From Adenanthera pavonina (Eukaryota; Streptophyta; Magnoliopsida; Fabales; Fabaceae), in the NCBI GenBank assembly GCA_026686845.1, contig JAIVEN010000024.1, positions 12,139,501 through 12,203,500 on the forward strand: a DNA stretch of 64,000 nt. Direction: 5' to 3'. Positions 24,506-36,925 of this stretch are shown piece by piece (the first letter of the stretch is position 1; every line of letters begins with the position of its first letter). The translations under genes were made by a program, and so were the position numbers. The notes under the pieces are model-generated. The model searched no databases, was not told where the DNA came from, and saw only the letters and a program-made list of their open reading frames with translations.

Positions 24506-26766
24506 TGTAATATCCCAATTTTTTTCTATTTATACCTAATAAATTATTATCCTAGATCTATGATTGATAAATGGCATAAATGTGAATTATATGAGGTGAT
24601 ATTTGATTTATGAATTGTAAAAATATTAAGGGAAATGTTATTCCTTTGTGGTCCTTTATTGGCATTAATTGGAATTGCTAGATTTTTAGAAGTCATTATG
24701 TTAGATCCTTAATTGTCAATATTTTAGTCCTTACATGTCAATAGTTTAAATTCCTATTTTAGTAAGAATTTAGTAAAATGGACATTTGAATATTTTTATG
24801 GGGAATTAATTTATATCATTGGACTTTGGAATAGAAAAACTCACAAAAATAGAAATTTAGACTAGATAATGAATTACTGGAATTATTATGCATCCTTGAG
24901 TTAATTTGCTGATTAATCATTAATTAAGGAAAATTGGGTCACTAATTGTCAAAAGTAGAAAAAACAAAGCCCAAGAAGTAAGATAATTAAATAATTGAAC
25001 ATTTTTATTAAGTTCAAAAAGTAGTCTAAAAGGGGCATAAGGGTTGTTGGGTCAAGTTGATCTATTTAGATCCAATAAGTATAAAACTTTTTTATATTGG
25101 ATCAAATCACTATTTATAGGCCTAATAGTGTGTTGAAAATTTTATTGGACAAAAAACATATAATTTAGGCTCAAAAGTATCATGAACACCCAAATAGGCT
25201 AAGTCTTTACACCTAAGCCCAATTAGTTTGTGAAGCTTATTGATGGACTACGTAGCTCATAAAAGTGATACCAACTTGAGGGGAAAATAAGTGGAAGAGA
25301 AGTGAACAATTTGGTAAGTAGAGAATGGAAGGGAAGAGACGGGATAGATGTATGAAAGAGATTTAATCAAGAAAATAGGCATATGGCTAAGATGAAATCA
25401 AGCCAAGACGGAACAAGATGTTGACAAATGGCAACATTGTGATTTAAGAGTGAGTATGGCAAGATTAAGGGATAGGATTTTGGCACGTGTCACAATTAGA
25501 GCCCTTAAATGCATGAGACTTTGCCTATAAGTAGGAAGCAATCCCACCCCTCTTAAACCCCACCAAAGAAGGTGCCATTCCTTTAGTAGTAAGGAGAGAG
25601 TTTGAGTTTGCAAGGAAGGAAGGAAGGAAGGAAGGAGGGAAATCTAGGAGGAAGATAAAAGGCTAGGGAATTCTCCAATGTAGCAAAATATCTCTATTCT
25701 TGCATTTTAATGTAAGTAGTTGTTTTGATTTAGTTTTGCATAACCATAGTCATGAAAAACATGTTTGTGATATAGAATCTTGATTATGTTTGAATCAAAG
25801 ATAGGGTTTGGTAATGAACAAGCATGAGCATGCGTGAACATGGTTAAAGTTTTGATGAACATGCTTGAGTGCCTTGAGAACATGCTTTTGATCCATGAAG
25901 GTATGTCAATGTTATGAGATGTTATTACTATGTCGATTACTTAAATGTTATAATGTTTAAATGGGATAATGTTGCTATTGATATTTAACCAAATCTCTTC
26001 CCCATAAACTCTAACCATTCATAGGTCCAAGTCAAATCAAGGAAAAAGGAAAGGAGAAGGAGCATTGAAGATTAGATTAAGATATAGTTATTTTGGAAAT
26101 TATGTTACAAATGATGTAATTTAAGTTATGATGAATGACATGATATTTTTGAATCTTGACATGATTATCAATATATAATATCATGTTTTGGAATAATATA
26201 TGATGAGGTTTATAGCATTATAATGATTCTATTATTATTCCTAAGTTTATAGAAAGAGAAAGGCACCTATAATGGCCTTATGCTTAGAAAGATGATAACT
26301 TGGGAAAAAATAATAAGATATATTAAATAATTGATAATGATAGGAAGAGAAGACTTTAAACTTCAAAACAAAACCTAGATGACCCCAATTGGTTAAGTAT
26401 AATATAAATTATGGAATTTTCAAGAGAAATAGTTAAACTATGAAAAACTTGTTGACAAATTTAACAATAATTTTTTACCAATAAACTATATCAATTGATT
26501 TGATGAAATTCTAGTTGAATATTTTTATCTTGCATAAGACTTTAAGATCAAGTAGAAATTTGAACTACCTTAAAATGATTTTTTTATAATTAGTTATAAA
26601 TTTTTAAAGTTTAGTAAAAAAAATGTAGGATTATCAAATAAATAGTAACTCGTAGAGATTTTTTATTAATTTTTGTTATTGGCCCATTTTTGCTTCCAAA
26701 TATATTCCAATGGAACCTAAAACATATAAAATGAATGAAAAATAGTTCATAAAGTAAGATGTGATA
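24506..26766 (+). mobile_element. Gypsy-type solo LTR with perfect TSD
   Basis: Starts TGTAATATCCCAATTTTT and ends AAGTAAGATGTGATA, where the expected final CA has become TA. It is flanked on both sides by TAACT (24501-24505 and 26767-26771). The 2261-bp unit has no internal domain. It is related in plan to the LTR at 3860 but clearly a different family. A promoter-like region and a purine-rich leader lie near 25560-25640. Confidence 0.85.
25612..25637. repeat. (GGAA)n microsatellite
   Basis: About six GGAA units, inside the solo LTR at 24506-26766. Confidence 0.9.
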
Positions 26767-26771
26767 TAACT

Positions 26772-27511
26772 TAACTCATTGGAATAATGCTAGCTTAACT
26801 AACAATCTCGAATTCAAGCTCAAAGTATGCAATTATGGAAAGTTTTACCATTTGTGACTACTATATATTGGACAGTTTGATAAAAAGAAAAGTTGATATT
26901 AGCTTGATAAACTAATATTTGGAAAACATTTTACGCATTATGATTTGCTTTGCTTTCATTATTCCTACATAATCATATGCTTTGTTCTTCACTTTAGTTC
27001 ATGGAATCATATTGTGGGAATGTAATTGATAGTGAGAATGAGAATGAAGATTGATAGAATGTGATAAGTATGTTTGGTATGCTATGGAAAGAAATAGATA
27101 TTTGTATTTGATTGGACAATAATACTTCTAGTATAAAATATATTAAAATTATTATTAAATGGAACCAACAAAACGGATTGATGGGACATTAATAATTAAT
27201 AATAATATTCATAATAAATAAATATTGGAAACAGAATATAATATATATATATATAAGGAATTAGATTTTTTTCATAGTACATGATTTAGATAAGTATTTC
27301 TACAAGTTCTGGAATCAACATTGCAATGAGAATGAAAAAAATGAATCAAAGAATGAATCAAACATATTGAAGTATGCAAATCTTCACCATTCTTTTCCCT
27401 AAAGTAAAGATTTTGTCCAACCAAATGGATTAGATAAGCGGAATTGCTAGAATAAGTGATAGTAGTATATTGAAGATAATAAATAATTGACTTCGCAATT
27501 TGGTAATGTTG
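26772..27511. other. Unassigned AT-rich sequence with TA microsatellite
   Basis: No gene seen. A TA dinucleotide run lies at about 27238-27255. The phrase TATGTTTGGTATGC near 27070 looks like the start of a hAT-like MITE, but no partner end could be fixed. Confidence 0.4.
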
Positions 27512-27520
27512 ATGGAACAA

Positions 27521-27656
27521 GGGAAAATTTCAGATAAATGATAAGGAAGAAAGATCATTCCAAAAAGCTTATAGAATTTGTCCTAATGACTTAAAAAGTG
27601 CCTAGGTATCAAATTGGAATTAAAATTTAGGTTTGAAATGACGATTTTGCCATCCT
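27521..27656 (+). repeat. Left terminal inverted repeat of the MULE
   Basis: Pairs with 43335-43467. Shared blocks are GGGAAAAT, ATAAAT, TAAGGAA, AATTTGTCCTAAT, TAGGTATCAAATTGGAATTAAA and AAATGACGATTTTGCC, with small indels between arms. Confidence 0.85.
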
Positions 27657-29324
27657 AACATCCTCCCTTACTCGGTCTCTCTCGCACCCTGCACTCCTCA
27701 TCATTTGCCGCCTCCTCCCTCCATAATTTCATTGTCGCCTTCCATTTGTCCTCTCCACCCTCCTGCCCCCTCTCCTCCTACCTCTCTATCCTTCCTCTTC
27801 CTCCATTGTTGTTTTGCTATTCAAATCCCTTATCTCCACATGATCGCCACTCTCCTTTACCTCCTCCAACCTCAACACAAAATCCTTTACAAACTGACTA
27901 ATTACACTCTATCACTATGTAGATTTGGGTTCCCATAAATCCTAAAGGGATAGGAAGTCTACCCCTAGGGATAGTCAATTCTGAATTGGATTACTATGCT
28001 CGTCAGTTATGGTCAAGTCCATAAGGTGTGTTCCTTTACTTAATTTACTTTTTTTTTTTACCAAGAAGCCCTGCTTAATTCATTGTATCCTAATGTAAAT
28101 GATAAATTTCTTTCAATATTATTAATCTCGATAAAAAAATTCTTTAAGTATGTCACTCTGTAGTGCTTAATATAATGTCGAAGTATTATAACTTCTTTGA
28201 AATAGTAGCTTTTTCATTTGTTAGGGTGAAGATCAGTGAAAGGGTTATTAATTGTAATTTTCTTTTTGGATCACAAGAACTAGTAAATAATTCTTCATGG
28301 GTTCCTTAAGGTTGAATGAAGATTACATGTGTATGATATGGACAAATGGAATTATTGGGGTTTATGGCAAGCTAACAACTTGATTTTGACATGGACAAAA
28401 GGAATTCTCAGGGTTTATTGCAAGCTAACAAAATTTCTACTTCTCTTTCCACCAAAAAAAAATATTTCTACTTCTCTAATTGGACTCTTTTCTTTTGTTG
28501 ATAAAACTAACAAGATCTACCATCAAACCACAGTATCTCATAACTTTTACTTTGGTTTTGTCTTCTCACTCTTTGATTGTTGGCAAATATATGTATGTTT
28601 TGAGTTTAAGTACTCTTTGGATATAGAGTAGCAATGCTTCATTCATGTTGTTTGCTTTGTTTTTCTGATTCTAATTGCAATTTGCTTCATTCATGTTGAA
28701 GTATATGTTTTTAATGCCTGCTCAGTTTGTATTCTATGTTGTGAGAGTTAGTATGACTACCTTTGGAAAGCTTGAAATCTCGTTATTGAGTTTGTTGGAG
28801 CTCTGTGTTTTGTCAACTATTCATTGATTTCAGGAATAATGTTGATGTGTCACATGCTCATGAAGTGTGGGGATTCTATTTTGAAATTAAACATGAAGAT
28901 TTTGTCCTTAGTGGCAATCTATTTGTCAAAATAAGGATGCTACCTTGAATTGTGAAGATGTTGAAGGTACGTTGACATGTAAGAATGTTGATTCTTGAGT
29001 GAATGATAGTTTGTGCTTGCCATTTATTTTTTGGATCTTATATTGGAACATATTTTTGCAACACACATACCCACACACACCTGTGTATGTGTGCATATGT
29101 TAGACACACATATACACATATATTTGTCCCTCACCAGAGCACTCTCCTTGATTTTCTTTTTAGGCTCTGGAATAAAGCTTGTAGAGTTTGATAAGTATGA
29201 GTGGTTAATATTATAGAGTTTGCTTCAATTATGTGTCTTGTATGTGTAGATTGTTTTTACCTTGTTGTGTTATGCATTCATGAGATTAATTGGTAGTTAG
29301 GGTTTACTATGAGTTTGTTTATTA
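27657..29324. other. MULE interior, left part; no gene recognised
   Basis: Begins with a C/T-rich stretch (27660-27830) of the kind often found just inside MULE ends. It also contains an imperfect CA/TG repeat (29058-29122). Short ORFs at 27705 and 28329 show no family resemblance. The segment near 28905-28950 loosely resembles 41150-41200 on the far side of the Copia element. Confidence 0.4.
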
Positions 29325-30981
29325 TGTTGAATTAAGTATTTTGATGATTTCAAACCAACCAACTAGAGCTTGGAAAGAGGATATCAAAGGTGTATAAAAG
29401 ATCTTAGGTGGAGAAATCCAAGAAAAACTAGCATAAGATTAGATATAGAATTTCTTACTGTGTTTAAATTAAGTAAAAGACTTTGAACTTGCAAAAGAAT
29501 GTTTTAAAAATATGATTTTACGATAATTCATAAAATATTTGAAAAATACCCACTAACAGATGAACTTTGAAGTGTTAAAATTGATTTGCTACTTTGGAAA
29601 TTTGAACTTTGGCATCTGAAATTTGAACTTTGGAGTGAAAATATGTTAGTCAAAAAAGAGGTTCATCTGACAAACGAACTTTGATTTCAGAAATGCGAAC
29701 TTTGAATTAAGTATGATAAGAGCTCTCTTTGACAGATAAACTTTGGCTTTTGAAAATTTGAATTTCGGGTAAAACACAAATTATGAAAGATTAGAAATTT
29801 GTTTGAGAATATGTCAAAGTTCATCTAAAAAGTAAAGTTTAAAAAGAGTTCTAAGGTAGTCCTCTAACAGACGAACTTTAATTTTAGAAATTCAAACTTT
29901 GGAAATACAGCTTGCAAGTCTATTATAATGATCTCTTAACATATGAATTTTAGTATTTAGAAATTCAAACTTTGAATTAAGTCTGATAAGAGCTTTCTTT
30001 GACAAACGAACTTTGGCTTTTGAAAAATCGAATTTTGAAAAGAAGAACTATTGTACCTTATTAAGCTGCCCACTGACAGATGAATTTTGGTCACCAAAAT
30101 TCAAACTTAAAAGGCACTGTAGCAATATAGAACAACTGTTCACACTTATCAGAAGTACTTTAAACTTGAAAATTTATATGTTCCAACATAGAAGCATTTT
30201 CCAAAAATGAAAATTCGAACTTTGTTTTATAACAGATGAACTTCAAGGTTCAACATTAATGTCTTTAGATTTCGGTCTCTGCGAAATTTGTCTGTTGACA
30301 CACCAAAATTCAAACTTTGAGTGTCAGACGCATTAAATGTGGTTGGTGAATGGATAGTATTTTAGAGTAACCATTGGGTAACGTCTCTAATGGCTAGATC
30401 TTGTCTCTAACAAATAGTTAAGACATAAATCTATAAATAGAACTTTATTTGAAGATGTGGGTAATGATTTTACATTGTATATATAGAAACTCTGCTAAAT
30501 TCTTGAGTCATAGTCTTCAACTCTCACATACTTCATATTCTGTACTTCAATTTTCATATATACTCTAAATTAGAGAGTTCAATCACTGTAATTAATCTTA
30601 TCTTCATCTAGAAGAAAGATTTTCTTGTGAGGGGATTTCACAAGAGATTTGGGGAGCACTTAGCTAGAGTGCAGAGAGTGAAATTGTAAGCTCTTGGAAC
30701 AGAGCATCAAATTGTACTGAGGCAATTGCAAGAAGCCCACTAAATTCTTACAAGATATTGGAAAATCTCAAGTGGTAGCTTGAGGACTAGACGTAGGTCA
30801 AGATAAAGAGACCGAACCAGGATAAACATCTGTGTCTTTTCTTCCCTTATACTATTTTCACTTTGTTATTCTTTTATACGTTGTTTTTACTGTCACCTTT
30901 GCTTTTATCACTCTCTTAACTTTTGCAGAAAATTTTAATCTTCCCAATTCACCCCCTCTTAGGAAGCCAGCATATCTAACA
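29325..30981 (+). repeat. 5' LTR of the Sirevirus-like element
   Basis: Runs from TGTTGAATTAAG to GGAAGCCAGCATATCTAACA. The upstream region (about 29560-30310) carries some eight copies of a CAGACGAACTTTG-type motif, each usually followed by GAAATTCRAACTTTG. Next come the conserved block GCATTAAATGTGGTTGGTGAA (30329) and a TATAAATA box (30433-30440). Confidence 0.92.
30433..30440 (+). promoter_or_regulatory. TATA box in the 5' LTR
   Basis: TATAAATA in the context TCTATAAATAGAACTTTATTTGAA. It is conserved in the LTRs at 2667, 8818, 22953 and 40514, always at the same distance below the GCATTTAATGCGG block. Confidence 0.75.
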
Positions 30982-30983
30982 AG

Positions 30984-30999
30984 TGGTATCAAAGACTGG
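30984..30999 (+). other. Primer-binding site (initiator Met tRNA)
   Basis: TGGTATCAAAGACTGG starts two bases after the 5' LTR. It matches the complement of the 3' end of plant initiator tRNA-Met (TGGTATCAGAGC) except for one G-to-A change. This is the usual Copia primer. Confidence 0.85.
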
Positions 31000-31036
31000 T
31001 TCCCCAAACAAAGAATCTAACAATGCAGGAAATTCA

Positions 31037-32836
31037 ATGGCTGGCTTTGGAGAAAGCATACTACCTGAGGGAAACAACACAAATAAACCATCTGGCTTCA
31101 GTGGAGAATACTATGGATACTAGAAGATGAGAATGCAAATCTATCTCTAGTCCATTGATCTGGACATCTGGTCTGTCATCCAGAAGGGAGATTTTGTCCT
31201 AATGAAGCTACAGGATGATGGAAAATACAAGGAGAAACCAAAAGATGAGTGGAATGAGGAAGATAAGAGAAGAGTCCTGCTAAACTTTATGGCCAAACAC
31301 TGCTTGGTCAGTGCATTAAACCAAGACAAATTCTACAGAGTATCACAATGTTCCACAGCCAAGGATATGTGGGACACTTTAGAAATTGCTCATGAAGGAA
31401 CCACTGGAGTAAGAGAGAACAAATTGAACTCCTGCATTAGCGAGTATGAAAGCTTCAGAATGGTGGAAGGTGAAAGTATCAAAGAGCTACAAAAGAGATT
31501 CACCCTCATTGTGAATCAATTGAAGAGTCTCGGCAAGGAGTACACTTAGCTAGAAAAAGTCAAAAAAATCCTTAGAGCTCTTCCTTTAGATTGGCAACCT
31601 AAAGTAACAGCAATAGAGGAAGCTAGAGGAGAGTCAATGGCCTCTGTCACAGCACTCTTCGGTAGCCTTGAAGAATATGAGGGAAAGATAAAGGTTCTTA
31701 AGGAAGCAAGTCAAGACAGGAAAAAGAAGGGTCTTGCTTTCAAAGCTGCTAAAAAGAAAGAAGAAGAATCTGATGATGGAGATGAATTAGATGAAGAAAC
31801 TCTGGCTATGATGGTCAAAAAATTCAGAAGGTTTTACAACAAGAAAAGAACTAAAAGATTTTTCAAGAAAAGAGCAGCTGGAGACAACAAGAAAGAAGGA
31901 AAAGAGCCTGTCACATGCTACGAACTCAGAAAGTAAGAGCACATCAAATGGGATTATCCACAATTCCTAAAGAAGTAAGAGAAAGAAAAGAAAGCTGCTG
32001 ACAAGGGCAAGAAGAAGAGGGCATACATCTCATCAATCTGGGGCAACAGCTTAGATGAAGAAGAAGATGTTGAAGATGAAATTGCCAATATCTGCTTGAT
32101 GGCTCTTGCATCTGAAGAAACTTCAATCTCATCCAACAATGATCATGAAGATGAGGTATATGAATCTGAACCTTCCTATTCTGAATTACTTGATGCATTT
32201 CATGAACTACATGATAAGTTCATTAAGACTGCTAAGGAACTAAAATAGGCTAAGAAAATGATTAACAAGTTAGAATCTCAGTACAACATTTCTGACACTG
32301 CATCTCTACATAGAGCTGAATCTACATGTTGTACATCATATATTGAATTAAAGCAAACTAATGATTATCTCTTAAAAAGCATGGCTAGACTTACTAAGGG
32401 CAAAAATATGTTGTTTGCTTTAATGGGAAGTCAGAGAATCACACAAGGAAAAGATGGACTTGGCTATGATCCTTATGCAGTCAAAGAAAAGATTAGAAAG
32501 AAAAATCAAAATTTGTATATGAGGCATTTTGTGCATGCTAATGGACATAAAAAGAAAGATCACATTTCAAATCGCATTGAATCCTATGATCAACCAAAAT
32601 ATGTGAAACAAAAGTATTATCTGCATTACTTTCTTCCTACATCACAATCCAGCAGTCCCTTTACCATCCATCACTTCTGTGACAAGAAGGGACACATTTC
32701 CAGTTCATGTTTATTGAAGAAAAATGGACTTGACAGGAAGGTAGAATGGGTTCCCAAATGTACATTTGTATCTAGAGAAAATGCCACTGACAGAAAAGGA
32801 CCCAAGCAAATTTGGGTACCTAAAAAGAAATTTTGA
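31037..32836 (+). pseudogene. gag of the Sirevirus-like element
   Basis: Capsid/nucleocapsid precursor, about 600 codons in a single frame with in-frame stops at 31121, 31148, 31547, 31934, 31976 and 32246. The start ATG at 31037 gives MAGFGESILPEG. The N-terminal half is a Copia gag domain of the UBN2 type (SGEYYGY at the start, AKDMWDTLEIAHEGT, ENKLNSCISEYESF). A lysine-rich segment (31700-31910) follows. The zinc knuckle at 31912-31960 has lost two of its cysteines (CYELRK..EHIKWDYP where C-x2-C-x4-H-x4-C is expected). An acidic and coiled region and a second CCHC-like site (FCDKKGHISSSC, 32673-32709) complete it. Gag ends at TGA 32834-32836, overlapping pol in the -1 frame. The stops at 31121 and 31148 fall on conserved Trp and Gln positions. 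Confidence 0.88.
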
Positions 32837-35800
32837 ACCTTGTTTTGCATAATTGTCTTAAAGCAAGAAAAAGTAACAAATGGTATATGGACAGTGCTTG
32901 CTCAAGCCATATGACTGGTCATAAAGAGAAATTCATCACCCTTAGAGACAAGAAAGGAGGAAAGGTAATCTTTGGAGGTGACCAATACGGCAAAATAGTT
33001 GGCATTGGTATTGTGGGCAAGAACCCTGTAACATCTATAGAAGAGGTGCTGTTTGTAATTGGCCTCAACCACAATCTGCTAAGTGTAAGTCAGACATGTG
33101 ACAAAGGGAACTGGGTATTGTTTTACTCAAAGTTCTGTCTGGTCATCCGAAAAAGTGATCATAAAGTAATCCCCAAGGCTCAAAAAGATGGTAATTGCTA
33201 TACTATCGATCTTGATGAACTTCCTTCCTTAGACTCTGTCTATTTAATTAGTCAAGATAATGATAGTTGGTTGTGGCATAAAAGACTGGCACATGTTAAC
33301 ATGAACCAGCTGTCAAAACTGATTAAAAATGAGTTAGTCACTGGCTTACCAAAAATCTCTTTTGAAAAAGACAAAAAATATGATGTATGCCTCAAAGGAA
33401 AACAAACTAAATCATCTTTCAAATCTAAAAATATAGTCACCACATCTAGACCACTGCAACTATTGCATATGGATCTGATAGGACCATCTAGAGTAAAAAG
33501 CATTGGTGGAAACCTGTATGTTCTTGTGATTGTGGATGATTACTCTAGATTTACCTGGACTTTGTTTCTTTCTTCTAAAAGTAAAACATTTGATGCATTT
33601 GTAACCTTAGCTAAGAAAATACAAAATGAGAAAGATATTTCTATTGTGTCTATCTGGTCTAATCATGGAAGAGAATTTGAAAATTCATGTTTTCTGGAGT
33701 ACTGTAATGAACATGGGATTGATCACAACTTCTTAGCACTAAGGACTCCTCAGTAAAATGGAGTAGTGGAAAAGAAGAACAGAACAATTGGAGAAATGGC
33801 AAGAGCAATGTTGAATGAAAATGAACTCTCTCAAGTATTCTGGGCTGATACAGTAAACACAACAAGTTTTATCATTAACAGAGCTTACATCGGACCAATT
33901 CTGGGAAAGACTCCTTATGAGCTGTACAAAGGGAGAAAGCCAAACATGTCACATCTGTATGTATTCAGTTGTAAATGTTTCATCCACAACAATGGAAAGG
34001 AAAATTTGAGTAAGTTTGACGCCAAATATGATGAAGGTATATTTCTTGGCTATTCTAGTAGGAGTAAAGCATATAGAGTTTTTAATAAAAAGACTAGATC
34101 AGTAGAAGAATATGTGCATGTTGCGTTTATTGAAAATGAAACAGTTTCTAAGCATGTCAATGATGAAGATGATCTTATCTCTAACTTTAAGAATTTAGAT
34201 CTTTCTGAAGAAGGTAAACTTGAATCTCCAAAAATATCTGAATCTACTAACATAGAGGAAGATATTCAGGAGAAAGATCTTTAGTATGAGAACAATGAGG
34301 AAATGTCTCAAGAACTCCCTAGAGCTTGGAGATATCAAAGGAATCATCCAATTGATCAAGTGATTGGGGATGTTCAGGAGAAAGTTAAAACTAGAAAACA
34401 ACTCAGGGATCAGATGATCAATTGTGCTTTTATTTCCCAAATTGAACCTTAGTGTGCTGAAGAAGCCTTAACTGATGAGTACTGGATTCTGGTTATGCAA
34501 GATGAACTGAATCAGTTTGAAAGAAATCAAGTTTGGGATTTAATGCCTAGACCTAGAAATCACCCTATCATTGGCACTAAATGGGTCTTTAGAAATAAAC
34601 TTGATGAATCAAGAACAATTATTAGAAATAAAGCAAGATTAGTTGCCAAAGGAAATAATCAAGAAGAATGTATTGATTTTGAGGAAACTTTTGCTCCAGT
34701 TGTAAAATTGGAAGCAATTAGAATCCTATTGGCCTATGCATGTATGAAAAATATAATGTTATATCAAATGGATGTGAAAAGTGCTTTTCTGAATGGATAT
34801 ATCATGGAGGAGGTTTATGTAGATCAATCTCCAGGCTTTGAGGACTCAACAAAACCAAATCATGTTTATAAACTGAAGAAAACTCTTTACGGCTTAAAAC
34901 AAGCCCCTAGAGCATGGTATGAAAGGCTAAGCAATTTTCTAACTGAAAATGGATTCAATAGAGGAAAAGTAGATACTACTTTGTTCACCAAGAAAGAAAA
35001 TAAAGACTTACTTATTGTTCAAATTTACGTTGATGATATTATATTTGGTGCTACTAATGAATCTCTTTGCAAGAATTTCTCTAAGCTAATACAAGGTGAA
35101 TTCAAAATGTCAATGATAGGTGAGCTCAACTTTTTCCTTGGATTGTAAAATAAGCAATGTGATGATGGTATCTTCCTCAATCAATCAAAATATCTGAAAG
35201 AGTTGCTGAAAAAGTTTGGCATGGAGAAAACCAAGTCAATGGGAACTCCTATGGCTGCTGCAACAAAACTCGATATGGATGAAGGAGGAAAAACCTTTGA
35301 CATAATTCAATATAGAAGAATAATTGGATCCTTGTTATACCTAATAGCTAGTAGACCTGACATTATGTTCAGTGTCTGTATGTGTGTAAGGTTCCAATCA
35401 TGTCCCAAAGAATCCCATGCAACTGCTGTGAAACGTATCTTCAGATATCTAATTGGAACATCACAGATGGGACTTTGGTAACCAAAGGGAAACGGAGAAG
35501 AACTCATAGGATACACTGATGCTGACTTTGCCGAATCCAAAACTGACAGAAAAAGGACAAGTGGAATATGTCAGTTCCTTGAAGGATCCTTGGTTTCATG
35601 GTTCAGCAAGAAGCAAAATAGTGTGGCTCTCTCCACTGCAAAAGCTGAATATGTGGCTGCTGGTAGCTGTTGTGCTCAAGTCATTTAGATGAAATAGCAG
35701 CTTGATGATCTTGAGATTGAGATGAAGGAAATACCAATAATGTGTGACAATCAAAGAGCTATCAACATCACAAAGAATCCTGCCATGCATTCAAGGACAA

Positions 35801-35942
35801 AGCACATTGAAGTTAGGCATCAATTTATAAGGGATCATGTTCTGAAAAGAGAGATCAAATTGGAATAACCAAGCCTCTTCCAGAAGATAAACATTGTAAA
35901 ATCAGAAGGGAATTAGGTATGGTAAATCCCAATGAACTGTAA
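32833..35942 (+). pseudogene. pol of the Sirevirus-like Copia element (protease, integrase, RT, RNase H)
   Basis: One frame from 32833 to 35865. Stops lie at 33754, 34282, 34450, 35146, 35479, 35686, 35695 and 35866. The protease has the YMDSACSSHMTG active site (32884-32920). The integrase zinc finger keeps both histidines (WHKRLAH) but has YDVC instead of CDxC. The catalytic core has D in HMDLIGP, N in SNHGREF where Asp is expected (33661-33663), and E in VVEKKNRT. RT covers 34495-35148 with YQMDVKSAFLNG and the YVDD box. RNase H keeps YTDADFAES, STAKAEYVA and MCDNQRA. After 35866 a short deletion shifts the frame, and the conserved end TKPLPEDK...RRELGMVN is read at 35868-35942. The first in-frame triplet is TTG, so initiation probably depends on a frameshift from gag or on a lost start. 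Confidence 0.92.
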
Positions 35943-36925
35943 GTAAGTCATTATATACATCTATTTAAAATTTCTGACATTGAATCAATCCTAACTTTAG
36001 CATCGGAGTAAGTTTGATATGAGTTGCAGGTGCTCCTCATAAAGTTCAAATGACAATAGATCTGTGCAATGGAACTAATTAGAATGGAAGATGAAAAAAG
36101 AAGCCAAAAATTTGAACTTCTGGATCTATTCTGTAAGTTCATAAATTTAAAATTCACATTTTAGATGATTATTAGATGAATTTTCATGTTGAATTGTGTT
36201 TTTGGAAGAGTTAGCATGCTCAACATTCAAACTTAGATGCCCATCAGATGAATTTCAGTTGGCTACACACTGTAACAGTTCTCTTTTGACCTTCGAAATT
36301 CGTCTGTTGAAAAGCCAAAATTCAAATTTCAAAAATGAAATGCCAATATTGTCTTTGTTCAAAATGATTGTTGTACAAATCTCCATTTCTCAAAATACGC
36401 ATTTTAGAAATTCTTTACAAAATGTTGAAATTCGAATTTTTGAATCAAAATTCATCTGTTGAAACATGCTCTCATAAGTAGGTCTCTGAAAGACGAATTT
36501 TGATAAGTAAAATTCGTCTGTTTCTTGTTTTGTTCATAATTGCTTATTGCCTGAATCTTTCAAAGTTCAAACTTTGTTGAAATAAAGTTTGTCTGTTCAC
36601 TTATTGTTCTCGGAACTAAGCTTCTGTCAGACGAACTTCCAAATAAAAATTCATCTATCAATAAGCTTCGCCATATGGATTAACTTGTAACTGCTCGAAA
36701 TTTGAATTTTGACATTTCCAAATTTCATCTGTTTAACGGTTACATATGTTAAAACTGAAGGTCTTCCTCTGAACAGACGCAACCCTATTCGTCTCTCTCT
36801 AAAGTCTGTTCAAATTTTCTCTTTAATTCCCATTAACTCCGTTCATGAATCTTCATTTCTCACTGATTAAACTTCTTTTCACACCTTATAAACTCATTCT
36901 TAGCATCTTTCTGAATCATTCTTCT
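35943..36925 (+). promoter_or_regulatory. Non-coding gap with the LTR motif in reversed orientation
   Basis: No frame is conserved here. From 36290 to 36800 the motif of the LTR U3 region recurs, now mostly as AAATTCGTCTGT or AAGTTTGTCTGT. Sites lie near 36297, 36453, 36509, 36586, 36630, 36650, 36712 and 36772. At 36491-36519 two copies form a perfect 11-bp inverted repeat (AGACGAATTTT / AAAATTCGTCT). Its role is unknown. It could act on RNA structure or carry a promoter for the third ORF. Confidence 0.6.

Noticed and set aside
33252..34440. Minus-strand ORFs across the Sirevirus-like pol
   Set aside because: Shadows of pol, whose plus-strand motifs are unmistakable.
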